In this document: in pieces, positions 27,847 to 37,404 of the stretch
Layout: each line of letters starts with the position of its first letter
Position numbering within the stretch: the stretch's first letter is position 1
Assembly (NCBI GenBank): GCA_021205455.1
Contig: JAJPXL010000136.1
Coordinates: 21,964-85,963, forward strand
Direction: 5' to 3'
Source: Clostridiales bacterium
GTDB lineage: Bacteria; Bacillota; Clostridia; Oscillospirales; Oscillospiraceae
DNA: 64,000 nucleotides
Made by a program: the position numbers and the translations under genes
Notes under the pieces: model-generated
The model's input: only the letters and a program-made list of their open reading frames with translations
Databases searched by the model: none
Told to the model about the DNA's origin: nothing

Positions 27847-28092
27847 TGCGTTACCTCCATTCATATCATAATGTGGTTTTACCCGGAGCCGTGTACGGGC
27901 TTTGGGTCTTGCGTTGACGGTTTCAGACAGGGGCGGAGACCGTCCCAAGCAAATATCCCGCGTTAGCTGAGGGCGTCGGAATCTCCGGCATCTGGTCGGC
28001 ATTCGGTGTACCGCCAGGCTATATAAGCGCCCTTCTCTGGCGTCAGAGTAATCTGCTTTTCCCGGTAATCCGCTCCTTTATTGTAGCATTAT

Positions 28093-29049
28093 TTACAGGT
28101 TTTTGTCCAGCCAGGCCCAGATAACGTTCAGATTCCACTCGCTGGAATACTCCTTATCCTCATGGTCGGCATTGGGCAGGGGAACGAACTCTACCCGGCC
28201 ATGGCCCAGCTTCTGATAGATGGCGTTGACGAAGTCGACGCTCTGCATAAAGGGCACCAGCTTATCCACACAGCCATGCTCCACCAGCATGGGGGCCATG
28301 TTCTCATTGATGTAGGTGGCGGGGTTTGCCTTGGCCAGCCACTCGTCGGACAGGGATGGCAACGCGCCGCCCATATAACTGCTCTCGGCGGACTGGGGGG
28401 TGTCGTGGTCCACAAAGCTGACGCCGTTGGCTCTGGCCTGGTCGTCCATGGTACGGAAGTCCATGGGGCCGAATTGGTCGATGCAGGCCTGCACGGTGCA
28501 GTCCGTGTCGAAGGTCATGCCCTCCTCACCGGGGAACTGCCCGTTGGGGATGTTCATGCCCATCAGCGCCGACAGGTTGCCGCCTGCGCTGCCGCCCAGG
28601 GCGCAGATGCGATTGGGGTCGATGGCGTACTGGGCCGCGTTTTTGCGCAGGAACCGGAACGCCTCCCGGCAGTCCAGCACGGCGGCGGGGAAGATGGCCT
28701 CACTGCTGAGGCGGTACTCCACCGAGGCGATGGCGTAGCCGTGGGCCAGCCCTTTCAGGTAGGTGTCCATGTGGTCGTCCCGCTTGTCGCCCATGCCGAA
28801 GCCGCCGCCGTGGAGATGTACCACCAGCGGGAAGGGGCCCTCTCCCTCCTCCGGGAGATAGAGGTCCAGCCGCTGGGCGGGGGACTGGTCAGCATAGGGG
28901 ATGTCCAGATATTTCCGTTTCACCCAGCTGATGTCGGCCATTTTGACTTCCATAGCCGGAGCCCCGCCTTCGGCGGAGGCATCAAAGCGGAGGGAGCCGC
29001 TCAGATCGGCGTAATCCTCTACGCCAAAGGGCTTATTTTGTTCTTCCAT
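28093..29049 (-). CDS. Alpha/beta hydrolase (HSL-type esterase)
   Basis: VVHLHGGGFGMGDK, SVEYRLSSEAIFPAAVLDC, ICALGGSAGGNLSALMG. Confidence 0.9.
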   Translation of the reverse strand: MEEQNKPFGVEDYADLSGSLRFDASAEGGAPAMEVKMADISWVKRKYLDIPYADQSPAQRLDLYLPEEGEGPFPLVVHLHGGGFGMGDKRDDHMDTYLKGLAHGYAIASVEYRLSSEAIFPAAVLDCREAFRFLRKNAAQYAIDPNRICALGGSAGGNLSALMGMNIPNGQFPGEEGMTFDTDCTVQACIDQFGPMDFRTMDDQARANGVSFVDHDTPQSAESSYMGGALPSLSDEWLAKANPATYINENMAPMLVEHGCVDKLVPFMQSVDFVNAIYQKLGHGRVEFVPLPNADHEDKEYSSEWNLNVIWAWLDKNL

Positions 29050-29223
29050 TTTTGTTTACCTTCCTTCTTAAAATACTGTTTTACAGGTTTTACGGCAGTT
29101 GGCAGGGGCGGATTCCGCTTTTCACAGATCTTTCCCCCTGCAAAAAAGGAGCCGGGGCAGCGGAGCAGTGTGGCTGCGTGCTGCCCCGGCAGAGTTGGGG
29201 AGTGCTTTTGTGTGTCGTCAGAA

Positions 29224-30564
29224 TTACCTGGCAGGCGCATCCTTGCTGTGGAACTGATCTGCGTACTTCTCCACATCGGTCAGCAGCACCAGCACCAGAA
29301 TCACAACGCCAAGAGCAGCGCCGACATAGGTGTAGTTGATTTGAATGGCATTCACAACAGCGGCAGACTGGACTTCCAGCGTGCCATCGTAGCCCACAGC
29401 GGCCAAAATCCAGGCACACATGGCGGAGCCAAAGCCCATGCCGATTTTAGAGCCGATGGACTGTGCGGAGGAGATCAGGCCCTCAGAGCGGACACCAAAC
29501 TTCCAGTAACCGTACTCCACCACGTCGGGAACCAGGGCAAACACTGCACTGAGCAGCGGGCCTGCGCCCAAGGCGCGGATTACCACGCCGATGACCACCA
29601 GCGTAGTATTGGTTCCTGCAAAACCGGTAATCAGAAATCCGGCGATTAGCAACACAGCACCCATGGACAGATATGCCCGCTTCGACCAACGTTTGGAGAT
29701 GGCAGGCATCAGGAACAGGATGATAATGCCAGGCGCCTGCCCTGCCGTCATCAGGGTGGACATGAACATGGCGTCGCCAATCACATAAGAAGCATAGTAG
29801 CTCTGAGCGGCGATTGCGTTAGCGTTCATCAGCAGGGAGAAGGTGCCAATCAGCAGGAGCAGCCAGAAGTACTTGTTCTTCATGACAGCGGGGAACTGCT
29901 GCTTCAGGGAGGGTTGCTCGACCTGATCCAGGTCTGCATCCCCTTCTTCGGGCTGCATCTCCTTATTCACCAGGCCGGAGATGAGAATCAGGACGCCAGC
30001 GACCAGGCCCAAGATAATGCTGGCCCAATGCCAGCCAAAGGCCAGCACCAGAGGGGTGATAGAGGAGCCTGCAATCAGGCCGATGACGCTGTTGCCCACA
30101 GCGGAGAAGGTGGCCAGCATAGTGTTGTCATCCCGGTCACGGGTCATCAGGGGCAGCATAGCAGTGTTGGCAATGCCAAAGATGGTGTAGACGATGACGG
30201 ACATGAAGATATAGGTGATGTAGGCATACACCAGCTTCATCCCATCGCTTGCGCCAGTGGGAACGTGCATCAGCAGCACAATGCCAAGGAAGGTCAACGG
30301 AGCGGAGAGAATCAGCCAAGGACGAGCCTTGCCCCATTTGGTGTTGGTCTTGTCCACGATGGCGCCCATAATCAGGTCGCTGACACCGTCAAAGACACGG
30401 CAGACAACGAACATGGTACCAATGGCCGCTGCGCCAATCAGGGCGGTGTCTGTGTAGTAGCTCAGCAGAAATGCCGCGCCAATCTGGCTAAAGACGTTAC
30501 CGCCGCCAGTACCAAGGCCATAGATTGTTTTCCGCCAAAGCGGAACCTTTTTGCTTTTGTTCAT
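29224..30564 (-). CDS. GPH-family (glycoside-pentoside-hexuronide) MFS symporter
   Basis: YGLGTGGGNVFSQIGAAFLLSYYTDTALIGAAAIGTMFVVCRVFDGVSDLIMGAIVDKTNTKWGKARPWLI. Confidence 0.92.
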   Translation of the reverse strand: MNKSKKVPLWRKTIYGLGTGGGNVFSQIGAAFLLSYYTDTALIGAAAIGTMFVVCRVFDGVSDLIMGAIVDKTNTKWGKARPWLILSAPLTFLGIVLLMHVPTGASDGMKLVYAYITYIFMSVIVYTIFGIANTAMLPLMTRDRDDNTMLATFSAVGNSVIGLIAGSSITPLVLAFGWHWASIILGLVAGVLILISGLVNKEMQPEEGDADLDQVEQPSLKQQFPAVMKNKYFWLLLLIGTFSLLMNANAIAAQSYYASYVIGDAMFMSTLMTAGQAPGIIILFLMPAISKRWSKRAYLSMGAVLLIAGFLITGFAGTNTTLVVIGVVIRALGAGPLLSAVFALVPDVVEYGYWKFGVRSEGLISSAQSIGSKIGMGFGSAMCAWILAAVGYDGTLEVQSAAVVNAIQINYTYVGAALGVVILVLVLLTDVEKYADQFHSKDAPAR

Positions 30565-30680
30565 GGATAAAGTCCTCCTTTTTCTTGTGATACCACTTGA
30601 CCGGCTGGAGCAGACCCTGGCGCGCCGCGTGTTTCAGCGCCTCAACTGCCTTTGGTAGTCGGTTTTCGTATCTGTTTCAT

Positions 30681-30709
30681 ATTATAGTTTCCAAAAACTT
30701 GACTTTCAA
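30681..30709 (-). promoter_or_regulatory. Promoter for GPH transporter/esterase operon
   Basis: Minus strand TTGAAA-N17-TATAAT. Confidence 0.7.
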
Positions 30710-30727
30710 TTCATTTTCCTGTATAAT
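30699..30727 (+). promoter_or_regulatory. lysR-type regulator promoter
   Basis: TTGACT-N17-TATAAT; -35 overlaps the divergent -35. Confidence 0.75.
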
Positions 30728-30730
30728 CGA

Positions 30731-30743
30731 TTCCAGACTAGAA
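30731..30743. promoter_or_regulatory. LTTR box (TTC-N7-GAA)
   Basis: TTCCAGACTAGAA, T-N11-A dyad just downstream of the lysR -10. Confidence 0.55.
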
Positions 30744-30764
30744 TAGATTTGTGAGGTTTGTCAA

Positions 30765-31679
30765 ATGAATCTGAGCTATTTTCGTGAATTTATTGTACTG
30801 GCAGATACTTCCAATTACCTGGAAGCGGCAGAGCGCCTTTTCATCGGCCAGTCCACCCTGTCCAAACACATCATGTCCATGGAGCGGGAGCTCGGGGTCT
30901 CCCTGTTTGAGCGCACCTCCCGCAAGGTGACGCTGACGAAGTTCGGCAAGCTGCTGCTGCCCCACGCCAGAACCATTGTACAGGCCCAGTATGATTACAC
31001 CGCCGACCTGGAGAATGAGCTGGAGTCCATGCGGGGCCGGGTCACAGTGGGAACGGTCGCCGCCACCGCAAAATACCAAATCACCGAAGTCCTCGCCAAA
31101 TACAAGCGGCGTTACCCCAATAGCAGCGTGCGCATGATAGAAGGAGACCCCAGCGACCTGATCGCCCAGCTAAAGGCGCGGAGGTGCGACGTGATTTTTG
31201 CCCATCTGCCGGACAACAGTCCGGAGAAGGCGGGGCTCCACGGGATTCGGTACTGTGAGGACTACCTGGTTGGCGTCTTTCCCAACAGCCATCCGCTGGC
31301 AAAGGAGAAGGTGCTGCCGCTGGAGCGGCTCCAGGACGAGACCTTCATCGCCCTGACGGAGAACAGCGTCGCCCACAACCTGGTGCTGGAGAGCTGCCAT
31401 CGGGTGGGTTTTTCCCCTAACATCGCCTTCCTCTGCAATCGAATCGACAGCGCTCTGGATCTGGTCACGAAGGAGATGGGTATCGCCATTTTGATGGAAT
31501 ATCAGACGGTGCGGCCGGAGGACGCCAACTTCCCGGATCAGGCTCCCTTCTCCGTCGTTGAGCTGCAGCCCCGCGTCACCGCCCCGGTCTTTCTCTGCTA
31601 CCGTGAGGATGAGGAGCTTTCCCCCGCTGCGAAGCGATTCGTCCAGTCTGTGCAGGAGGAAATTGCCGACCGAGCCTAA
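30765..31679 (+). CDS. LysR-family transcriptional regulator
   Basis: FREFIVLADTSNYLEAAERLFIGQSTLSKHIMSMERELGVSLFERTSRKVTLTKFG. Confidence 0.93.
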   Translation: MNLSYFREFIVLADTSNYLEAAERLFIGQSTLSKHIMSMERELGVSLFERTSRKVTLTKFGKLLLPHARTIVQAQYDYTADLENELESMRGRVTVGTVAATAKYQITEVLAKYKRRYPNSSVRMIEGDPSDLIAQLKARRCDVIFAHLPDNSPEKAGLHGIRYCEDYLVGVFPNSHPLAKEKVLPLERLQDETFIALTENSVAHNLVLESCHRVGFSPNIAFLCNRIDSALDLVTKEMGIAILMEYQTVRPEDANFPDQAPFSVVELQPRVTAPVFLCYREDEELSPAAKRFVQSVQEEIADRA

Positions 31680-31801
31680 GCGCAGGTATACCTGCGGCCT
31701 CCCGCGCCTTTGCCGCTTTCATGCCAATATGGAATGGTACGCCGCTTTGCGCCAGCGCGGCGGCCGCCTTGGCCGCCCCGCACCCTTCGCCCAGCCAGCG
31801 C

Positions 31802-31847
31802 ATAAAATAAGTCGAACGCCGCATCATGCAGCATTCGACTTATTTTT
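31802..31847 (+). terminator. Rho-independent terminator
   Basis: AAATAAGTCGAA...TTCGACTTATTTTTT. Confidence 0.8.
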
Positions 31848-31868
31848 TAGCAGAAGGAGCTTGTGCTT

Positions 31869-32318
31869 ATGACCAGAAAGTCATCTGAAACCGGCCGCTG
31901 CCCGGAATGCAGCGGCACCATGCCCTCCTGTGCGCCGCTGGCGGTACCCTATGTACCCTTCCAACAGGAGAACGCCTCGATTTACAAGGACTGCGACGCC
32001 CTGAGCCAGGGAACTCTGTTTCCCTGCCTGAACCTCCCCTTCCATCTGGCGGTCAACGGCACCCCGGTGCCCATGACGCCGCTGGCCCAGCTCCAGGCGC
32101 TGGACTTTGTCCTCCAGGAGCTGGCCCTTTACCTGGACACCCATAAGGACGATGAGGAAGCGTTTGAGCTTTTCCAGCAGTACACCGCCCTGATGGAGCG
32201 CTCCCGCGCCGCCTATGAGCGGCAGAACGGCCCTCTGAATTTGACTGCCGCCGCCGCGGACAGCAGCTGGCAGTGGACCCATTCCCCGTGGCCCTGGGAC
32301 CTGAAAGGAGAGGATTGA
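31869..32318 (+). CDS. CotJA-CotJB fusion spore coat protein
   Basis: CotJA-like YVPFQQENASIYKDCDALSQGTLFPCLNLPF followed in frame by CotJB-like LAQLQALDFVLQELALYLDTHKDDEEAFELFQQY...WQWTHSPWPWD; SD AGAAGGAG before ATG 31869. Confidence 0.85.
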   Translation: MTRKSSETGRCPECSGTMPSCAPLAVPYVPFQQENASIYKDCDALSQGTLFPCLNLPFHLAVNGTPVPMTPLAQLQALDFVLQELALYLDTHKDDEEAFELFQQYTALMERSRAAYERQNGPLNLTAAAADSSWQWTHSPWPWDLKGED

Positions 32319-32321
32319 CCC

Positions 32322-32924
32322 ATGTTTGTCTATGAAAAGAAGCTGGAATACCCCGTCCACATCAAGAACCCCAACCCCAAGCTGGCCAATCTGATCATCT
32401 CCCAGTACGGCGGGCCGGACGGCGAGCTGGGGGCCTCCCTGCGCTACCTCTCTCAGCGGTACAGTATGCCCTTTGACGAGTGCAAGGCCGTCCTGACGGA
32501 TATCGGCGTGGAGGAGCTGGGCCACCTGGAAATGGTGGGCACCATCGTCCACCAGCTGACCAAAAACCTGACCCAGGAGCAAATCGAGACCGCCGGGTTC
32601 GACGCCTACTTTGTGGACCACACCGCCGGCGTCTATCCCATCGCCGCCAGCGGCGACCCCTGGACCGCCGCCACGATGCAGGTCACGGGGGATGTCATCG
32701 CCGACCTGTCGGAGGACCTGGCTGCCGAGCAGAAGGCCCGCCTGACCTATGACAACATCCTCCGCTTCTGCCGGGATGACCCTGATGTCACCGATGTCAT
32801 CCGGTTCCTGCGGGAGCGGGAAGTGGTGCATTTCCAGCGCTTCGGCGAGGTGCTGGAGCTTGCGAAGGAGAAGATGAACCACAAAAACGTCTATCTCTGT
32901 AACCCGTCCTTTGACCGGACGTAA
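32322..32924 (+). CDS. cotJC: Spore coat protein CotJC / manganese catalase family
   Basis: MFVYEKKLEYPVHIKNPNPKLANLIISQYGGPDGEL...GVEELGHLEMVGTIVHQL. Confidence 0.95.
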   Translation: MFVYEKKLEYPVHIKNPNPKLANLIISQYGGPDGELGASLRYLSQRYSMPFDECKAVLTDIGVEELGHLEMVGTIVHQLTKNLTQEQIETAGFDAYFVDHTAGVYPIAASGDPWTAATMQVTGDVIADLSEDLAAEQKARLTYDNILRFCRDDPDVTDVIRFLREREVVHFQRFGEVLELAKEKMNHKNVYLCNPSFDRT

Positions 32925-32933
32925 GCGATAGGA

Positions 32934-32968
32934 AAGCGTCTGCCGTTTTCGCGGCAGACGCTTTTTTT
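32934..32968 (+). terminator. Rho-independent terminator
   Basis: AAGCGTCTGCCG-TTTTCG-CGGCAGACGCTTTTTTT. Confidence 0.92.
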
Positions 32969-33044
32969 GACAGTATGGATTTCCCCCAAGGGCTGTGCCG
33001 CCGGAAGGGGCATGGGGCAATTCCTTTTTCAGGGCCGTACCCCG

Positions 33045-35006
33045 TCAATCCTGCGGGTCGCTGACCAGCTTCCAAAAGGGCATATCCTGAATGGAGATCA
33101 GCGGCGCGTTCCCGATTTTCACGATGCTCTGATGCTTCTCCAGCGCCTTGATCTGGTGGAAGATACGCTCCGTCTCCGCCGGGACGGCGTCCGTCTGGAA
33201 CACAAACTCCACATCGGAGCGCTTCAGGTCCGCCACGTTGTGGACGGCCCAGGTCAGGATATACTTGGAGTAATCATCGGAACCTGTGCCGAAATGGGTC
33301 AGGAACTGGGTGGAGAGGATGGTGCCAACGCCAAACTCCCGGCCCTCCTTCAGAATCTTTTTCAGCGCGGGGAAGTTCTGGGACATGAAGTTGTCCGCCT
33401 CATCCACCAAAATCAGCTTCTTCAGCTGGCGGTACCGCTTGTCCATCCTGCTGGAACCGGAGTTTTGCATCTGGGAATAGAACAAATCCAGCGTGATGGC
33501 CACAATCAGGTTCTGAATATCGGCGTCATATCCGGAGAGGTCAAGGACGACTACGCCGTTCAGCAGCGCAAACAGGGACTTCGTCCGCTCTGGGCTGTCC
33601 TCAAAAATCTGGAATTGGAACAGCTTTTCCATGACCGCATAGAGGGAGTCGTTCTTCTTGATATCATCGTTGGCGCAGTACACGTCGTACACCTGAGAGA
33701 AGGTGGGCGCGGGCCGCTTCCAGGTGGTAGGGTCCCCCGGTACAATGCCGCAGTTCTGATACGCCTGAATGATGCAGCGCAGCAGGGACGCGGACTGCTT
33801 GGGGCCCAGGCCGTAAATCTTCGCGATGGTATCGGTGAAGGTGTTGGCGATATGAATCGGCAGCTGGGGCTTCGGCCGGATCTCCGTCAGGGAGAAGGGG
33901 TTGAAGGGCAGCCGATACGCCTTCAGGATGCGGGCATGGGTGGCCCGCACAAAGCCCGGCTTGCTCTCGTTATAATCCCCTTTGTAGTCAAAAATCAGGA
34001 TGCCCAGCCTCTGACCGTCAAAATTGTTGTGCTGCTGACGGTAGAGCTGCGTGACAAGGGACTTGGTGAACTGGGTCTTGCCGGTGCCCATGGTGCCAAT
34101 GATTCCCATATTCGTGTGAAAGACCTGCTCCGTGTCATTGGGGCACCAGTATACCGGCTCCTGGGTCTCCGTGCTCTCCCCCAGCAGAATCTGCATGGAG
34201 CGGGGCACGTCGGAGCTGTCGTTCTCCTCCTGCAAGGGCGCCGGTTCCTCCTCCGAGGATGCAGACGCTTCCTCCTCTGGGGGTGCAGTCGCTTCCTCCG
34301 CGGCAAACCAGTCCGCCTCCGTGACCGGAGCGCTTTGCAGCGGGTCCTCCGGCGTCGGCTCCGGTTCCTCAGTGGGCGTTTCCTCCGTATCGGACGCCGC
34401 CTCTGTATCAGGCCCTTCCTCTGCCCCGTCTGTCTGCTTTAATTTGCAGAGCAGCACCTGACAGTGCGCGCACATCCCCTTGGACGCGGCGTATTCATAA
34501 CAGTCGCAGGAGTAGTCCGCAACCTCATCGCTGCCCAGGATGTGCAGCCTGGGATGGTGGACAAAGCCAAAATCGCAGAACACCCTGGCCGCCGCGTAAC
34601 GGCCGAACGCGTCTTGGCGGTCCTCCTCAATCTGCACCTGCTCCATGGGAATCGGCTGGAACAGCCGGCCCGTTCCGGCAGCCGCGCCCTGTCCGCTGTG
34701 CTTTTCAAAGATGATCTCCCGGTCATCGCCATAGGCTGCAATGGCAAGGGCGGCGCAATGGGAACAGAAGCCGGAAGCGCCGTTGCCTTCATAGCAGTCA
34801 CAGGTGTAATCGGTCACCACATTCGCGTCCCTCAGCTCCACCACATTGATCCTGGGATGGTGGACAAAGCCAAAGCTGCAGAACACCTTGCCCTGCACCT
34901 CTGCCGCGGTGTCGCCGAGATGCTGCCGGGTCGTCACGGCAACCTGCTCGTTTTGAACAAACTCTCTGCCCTTCTGCCGAATCGCATTGGACAATAATTC
35001 GCGCAT
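33045..35006 (-). CDS. HerA-like P-loop ATPase with two N-terminal SWIM-type zinc fingers
   Basis: CDCYEGNGASGFCSHC and CDCYEYAASKGMCAHC (CxCxnCxH); Walker A IGTMGTGKTQFTKSL; GILIFDYKGDYNES; Walker B KLILVDEADNFM. Confidence 0.85.
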   Translation of the reverse strand: MRELLSNAIRQKGREFVQNEQVAVTTRQHLGDTAAEVQGKVFCSFGFVHHPRINVVELRDANVVTDYTCDCYEGNGASGFCSHCAALAIAAYGDDREIIFEKHSGQGAAAGTGRLFQPIPMEQVQIEEDRQDAFGRYAAARVFCDFGFVHHPRLHILGSDEVADYSCDCYEYAASKGMCAHCQVLLCKLKQTDGAEEGPDTEAASDTEETPTEEPEPTPEDPLQSAPVTEADWFAAEEATAPPEEEASASSEEEPAPLQEENDSSDVPRSMQILLGESTETQEPVYWCPNDTEQVFHTNMGIIGTMGTGKTQFTKSLVTQLYRQQHNNFDGQRLGILIFDYKGDYNESKPGFVRATHARILKAYRLPFNPFSLTEIRPKPQLPIHIANTFTDTIAKIYGLGPKQSASLLRCIIQAYQNCGIVPGDPTTWKRPAPTFSQVYDVYCANDDIKKNDSLYAVMEKLFQFQIFEDSPERTKSLFALLNGVVVLDLSGYDADIQNLIVAITLDLFYSQMQNSGSSRMDKRYRQLKKLILVDEADNFMSQNFPALKKILKEGREFGVGTILSTQFLTHFGTGSDDYSKYILTWAVHNVADLKRSDVEFVFQTDAVPAETERIFHQIKALEKHQSIVKIGNAPLISIQDMPFWKLVSDPQD

Positions 35007-35020
35007 TGATAGTCACCTCT

Positions 35021-36082
35021 CTAATCTGCGTTGAACTGGTACTGCTCCAGGTAGCTCAGCCGCTCGCTGCTCGTCATATCCTTCGGGTCCTTTTGGGCCT
35101 TGGCCTGCGCATCGGAGGTCGTGCTGGCGGGGGTTCCAAGCGCTGCCACACCCTGCGCGAGCAGCACGGCGCCGCCGGTGGGCTGGGGCCGATGGAGCAC
35201 CTCCAAAATATCCAGGACGGTGTCCTGGTCCAGGGCAATGGAGACGTCCAGCTTCTGATACTCGCTGCGCTCCCCCTGGTGAACCAGCTCCATCTTCAGC
35301 AGGAACAGGAAGTCTGACAGGCAGCGGTAGGACAGGCCATCGGTCTGCTCCGCCAAATCGTCCACAGACAGACCGGACACGGAGAGCTTGATATCCTTGT
35401 TCAGCCCGCTTCCGGGGCTTCGCCAGTCCGGAACGCTGTAGCTCAGCCCGGCTTGCAGGAATTTCTTCCTCTGCCGCAGTCCCGGATTCTCGCAGGAGCA
35501 GCAAAGCAGCTCCGGGAACAGGCTGGAATTATACAGGGAGGAATCCTCTGTGATACAGATGAGGAAGCACTCCTTGGCGCATCCCATGCTGTCCGAATAC
35601 TCCCCCACGGCTTCTCCGATGGCGTTCAACACGAGCTGTACGTTGCCGTACTGCTCCATCTGGTCGAACAGCAGGACGCAGTATTCCGCAGAGCCATCCT
35701 TAATCAACGCTTCCGCGTGCGCAAACACCGCGTTCACCCGTCCCACCGTTTCCTTCGACGCCTGCCCCTCTGGAAACGCCTGGGCCTGGACATACGCATA
35801 GCAAGCCTTGTCTTCCGGAATGTCGCGCTTCCGCCAAAGCGAATTGAGCAGCGCCTTGGCCAGGGTGTGCTTCCCGTTGCCAGGCGGGCCGGAAAACAGC
35901 ACCCCCGGATAGTTTTTCAGCTGAAAATACTGGTACAGGAACTGATCGTTCAGCCCCTCCAACACGGGCTTCCAGAAATAGGTGTCGGGCAGCTCTGACA
36001 GCGTAATATCGTCACAGGAAGGATCATAAAATACATTTTCTGCCCACTCCTGGCACAGACGTGCCTGCTCCGCCTGCTCCAT
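35021..36082 (-). CDS. AAA ATPase
   Basis: FSGPPGNGKHTLAKALL Walker A; YCVLLFDQMEQYG Walker B-like. Confidence 0.8.
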   Translation of the reverse strand: MEQAEQARLCQEWAENVFYDPSCDDITLSELPDTYFWKPVLEGLNDQFLYQYFQLKNYPGVLFSGPPGNGKHTLAKALLNSLWRKRDIPEDKACYAYVQAQAFPEGQASKETVGRVNAVFAHAEALIKDGSAEYCVLLFDQMEQYGNVQLVLNAIGEAVGEYSDSMGCAKECFLICITEDSSLYNSSLFPELLCCSCENPGLRQRKKFLQAGLSYSVPDWRSPGSGLNKDIKLSVSGLSVDDLAEQTDGLSYRCLSDFLFLLKMELVHQGERSEYQKLDVSIALDQDTVLDILEVLHRPQPTGGAVLLAQGVAALGTPASTTSDAQAKAQKDPKDMTSSERLSYLEQYQFNAD

Positions 36083-36105
36083 CCGTCAACCGCCTCCCAC
36101 AATAC

Positions 36106-37365
36106 TCAAAGGGTACGCATCTGCTCTTCAAACTCGTTCAGCGAACGCTCAATGTCGTCCTTGGGGGACGGCACATAGGAGGCTTTGGCGGTCTCAAACA
36201 GCTCCCGCGTCAGCCGGAAGGAGCCGTCCTGTAACCGTGCGACGGCGCTCTCCCCATCGGCGCAGCCCTCCGCAACGGAGGTGCGAATCAGATTCAGCAG
36301 CTTCGTGCTGACCCGATTGATGTCCCGCTGATTATAGCACTCGGTGCAGTCCGCCATGTCGCTCCAGTCGAAGCCGTCCTCCAGCTGAATGATGTCTCCA
36401 AACTTATTGCGGAAGGCGTGGGCGCGGGCGGCCTGGTCGGGCAGCGGGATCTGCACCAGCTCCACCCGGTCCAGCATGGCCGTGTCCACATTCGCGGGAT
36501 AGTTGGTGGCGCCGATGAAGATGACGGACTTCTTCTCCTTGTTGGCCTTCTGGAGCTGGTTAAAGCTGGTCAAGAAGGTGGTCGTCAGCTGCATATTAAA
36601 GTCAGAGAGGTTTGCAATGGAGCGATTCTGGCAGATGCCGTCCACCTCGTCCATGAACAGGATGCAGGGCGCGTTCTTGGTCGCCTCTTCAAAGGCCCGC
36701 CGGACGATTTTATCCGCCTCGCCGGAGAACTTGCTGTGAATGTCCGCCGTGGCCAGGGACATATACTTATAGCCCTGCTGCATCAGCTCGTGGGCAAATG
36801 CCTCGATGATAAAGGTCTTCCCGCAGCCGGGAGGGCCGTAGAAGAAAAAGGACTGGACGGTGGGCATCCCCAGATAGTCATTCAGGGCGTTCATGGAGAC
36901 ATCCCGTACGCAGTCGGACAGCAGCTTCTTCACATTGTCCATGCCGGCCACTTCTTCAAAACCATATCCGGGGTCCGGCTTGAACCACTTCTCCACCGTT
37001 GCATCGGAAATATCTTCCTTTGCGGCAGCCTTCTTCTTTGCTGCGGGCTTGGCGGGGGCAGGTTTCTGCTCCTCCTCCGGTTCGTCGGGCTCCGCAGGCG
37101 CAGCCTCGGCCTCGGTCTCCTCCTCCGGAAACAGGTCCTTCCAAATCTCCCGCATTTTATCCTGGCACATGGTCTGGCAACGCATCCAGCGCTGCGCCTC
37201 CGCGCCGGTGGTCAGCGTGGCCAGCTGGCCGCAGATCTGGGCGGCCCGCTGATAGTTCAGCCCCTCTTCCCGGCTGGCCTCCTTCTTCATGCTTCGGATG
37301 GTTTCCGCCTCATAGACGTAGGCGCGGTATTCATTATTTAAGCGATTGATCGTTCTAATGTTCAT
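36106..37365 (-). CDS. Classical AAA+ ATPase, Vps4/meiotic-clade-like, with helical N-terminal domain
   Basis: FFFYGPPGCGKTFIIEAFAHEL, ADIHSKFSGEADKIVRRAFEEATKNAPCILFMDEVDGI, IGATNYPANVDTAMLDR; start MNIRTINRLNN. Confidence 0.88.
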   Translation of the reverse strand: MNIRTINRLNNEYRAYVYEAETIRSMKKEASREEGLNYQRAAQICGQLATLTTGAEAQRWMRCQTMCQDKMREIWKDLFPEEETEAEAAPAEPDEPEEEQKPAPAKPAAKKKAAAKEDISDATVEKWFKPDPGYGFEEVAGMDNVKKLLSDCVRDVSMNALNDYLGMPTVQSFFFYGPPGCGKTFIIEAFAHELMQQGYKYMSLATADIHSKFSGEADKIVRRAFEEATKNAPCILFMDEVDGICQNRSIANLSDFNMQLTTTFLTSFNQLQKANKEKKSVIFIGATNYPANVDTAMLDRVELVQIPLPDQAARAHAFRNKFGDIIQLEDGFDWSDMADCTECYNQRDINRVSTKLLNLIRTSVAEGCADGESAVARLQDGSFRLTRELFETAKASYVPSPKDDIERSLNEFEEQMRTL

Positions 37366-37404
37366 AATTCCCTCCTGCGGCACCGGATGCCCTCTCTGTC
37401 AGGC

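Noticed and set aside
28162-29649. 495-codon plus-strand ORF
   Set aside because: Antisense across two well-supported genes; no motif.
31576-31827. 83-codon minus ORF after lysR
   Set aside because: Its start lies in the terminator hairpin and it overlaps the lysR 3' end; no supporting motif.
32967-34442. 491-codon plus-strand ORF
   Set aside because: Antisense of the HerA-like gene; no domain motif.
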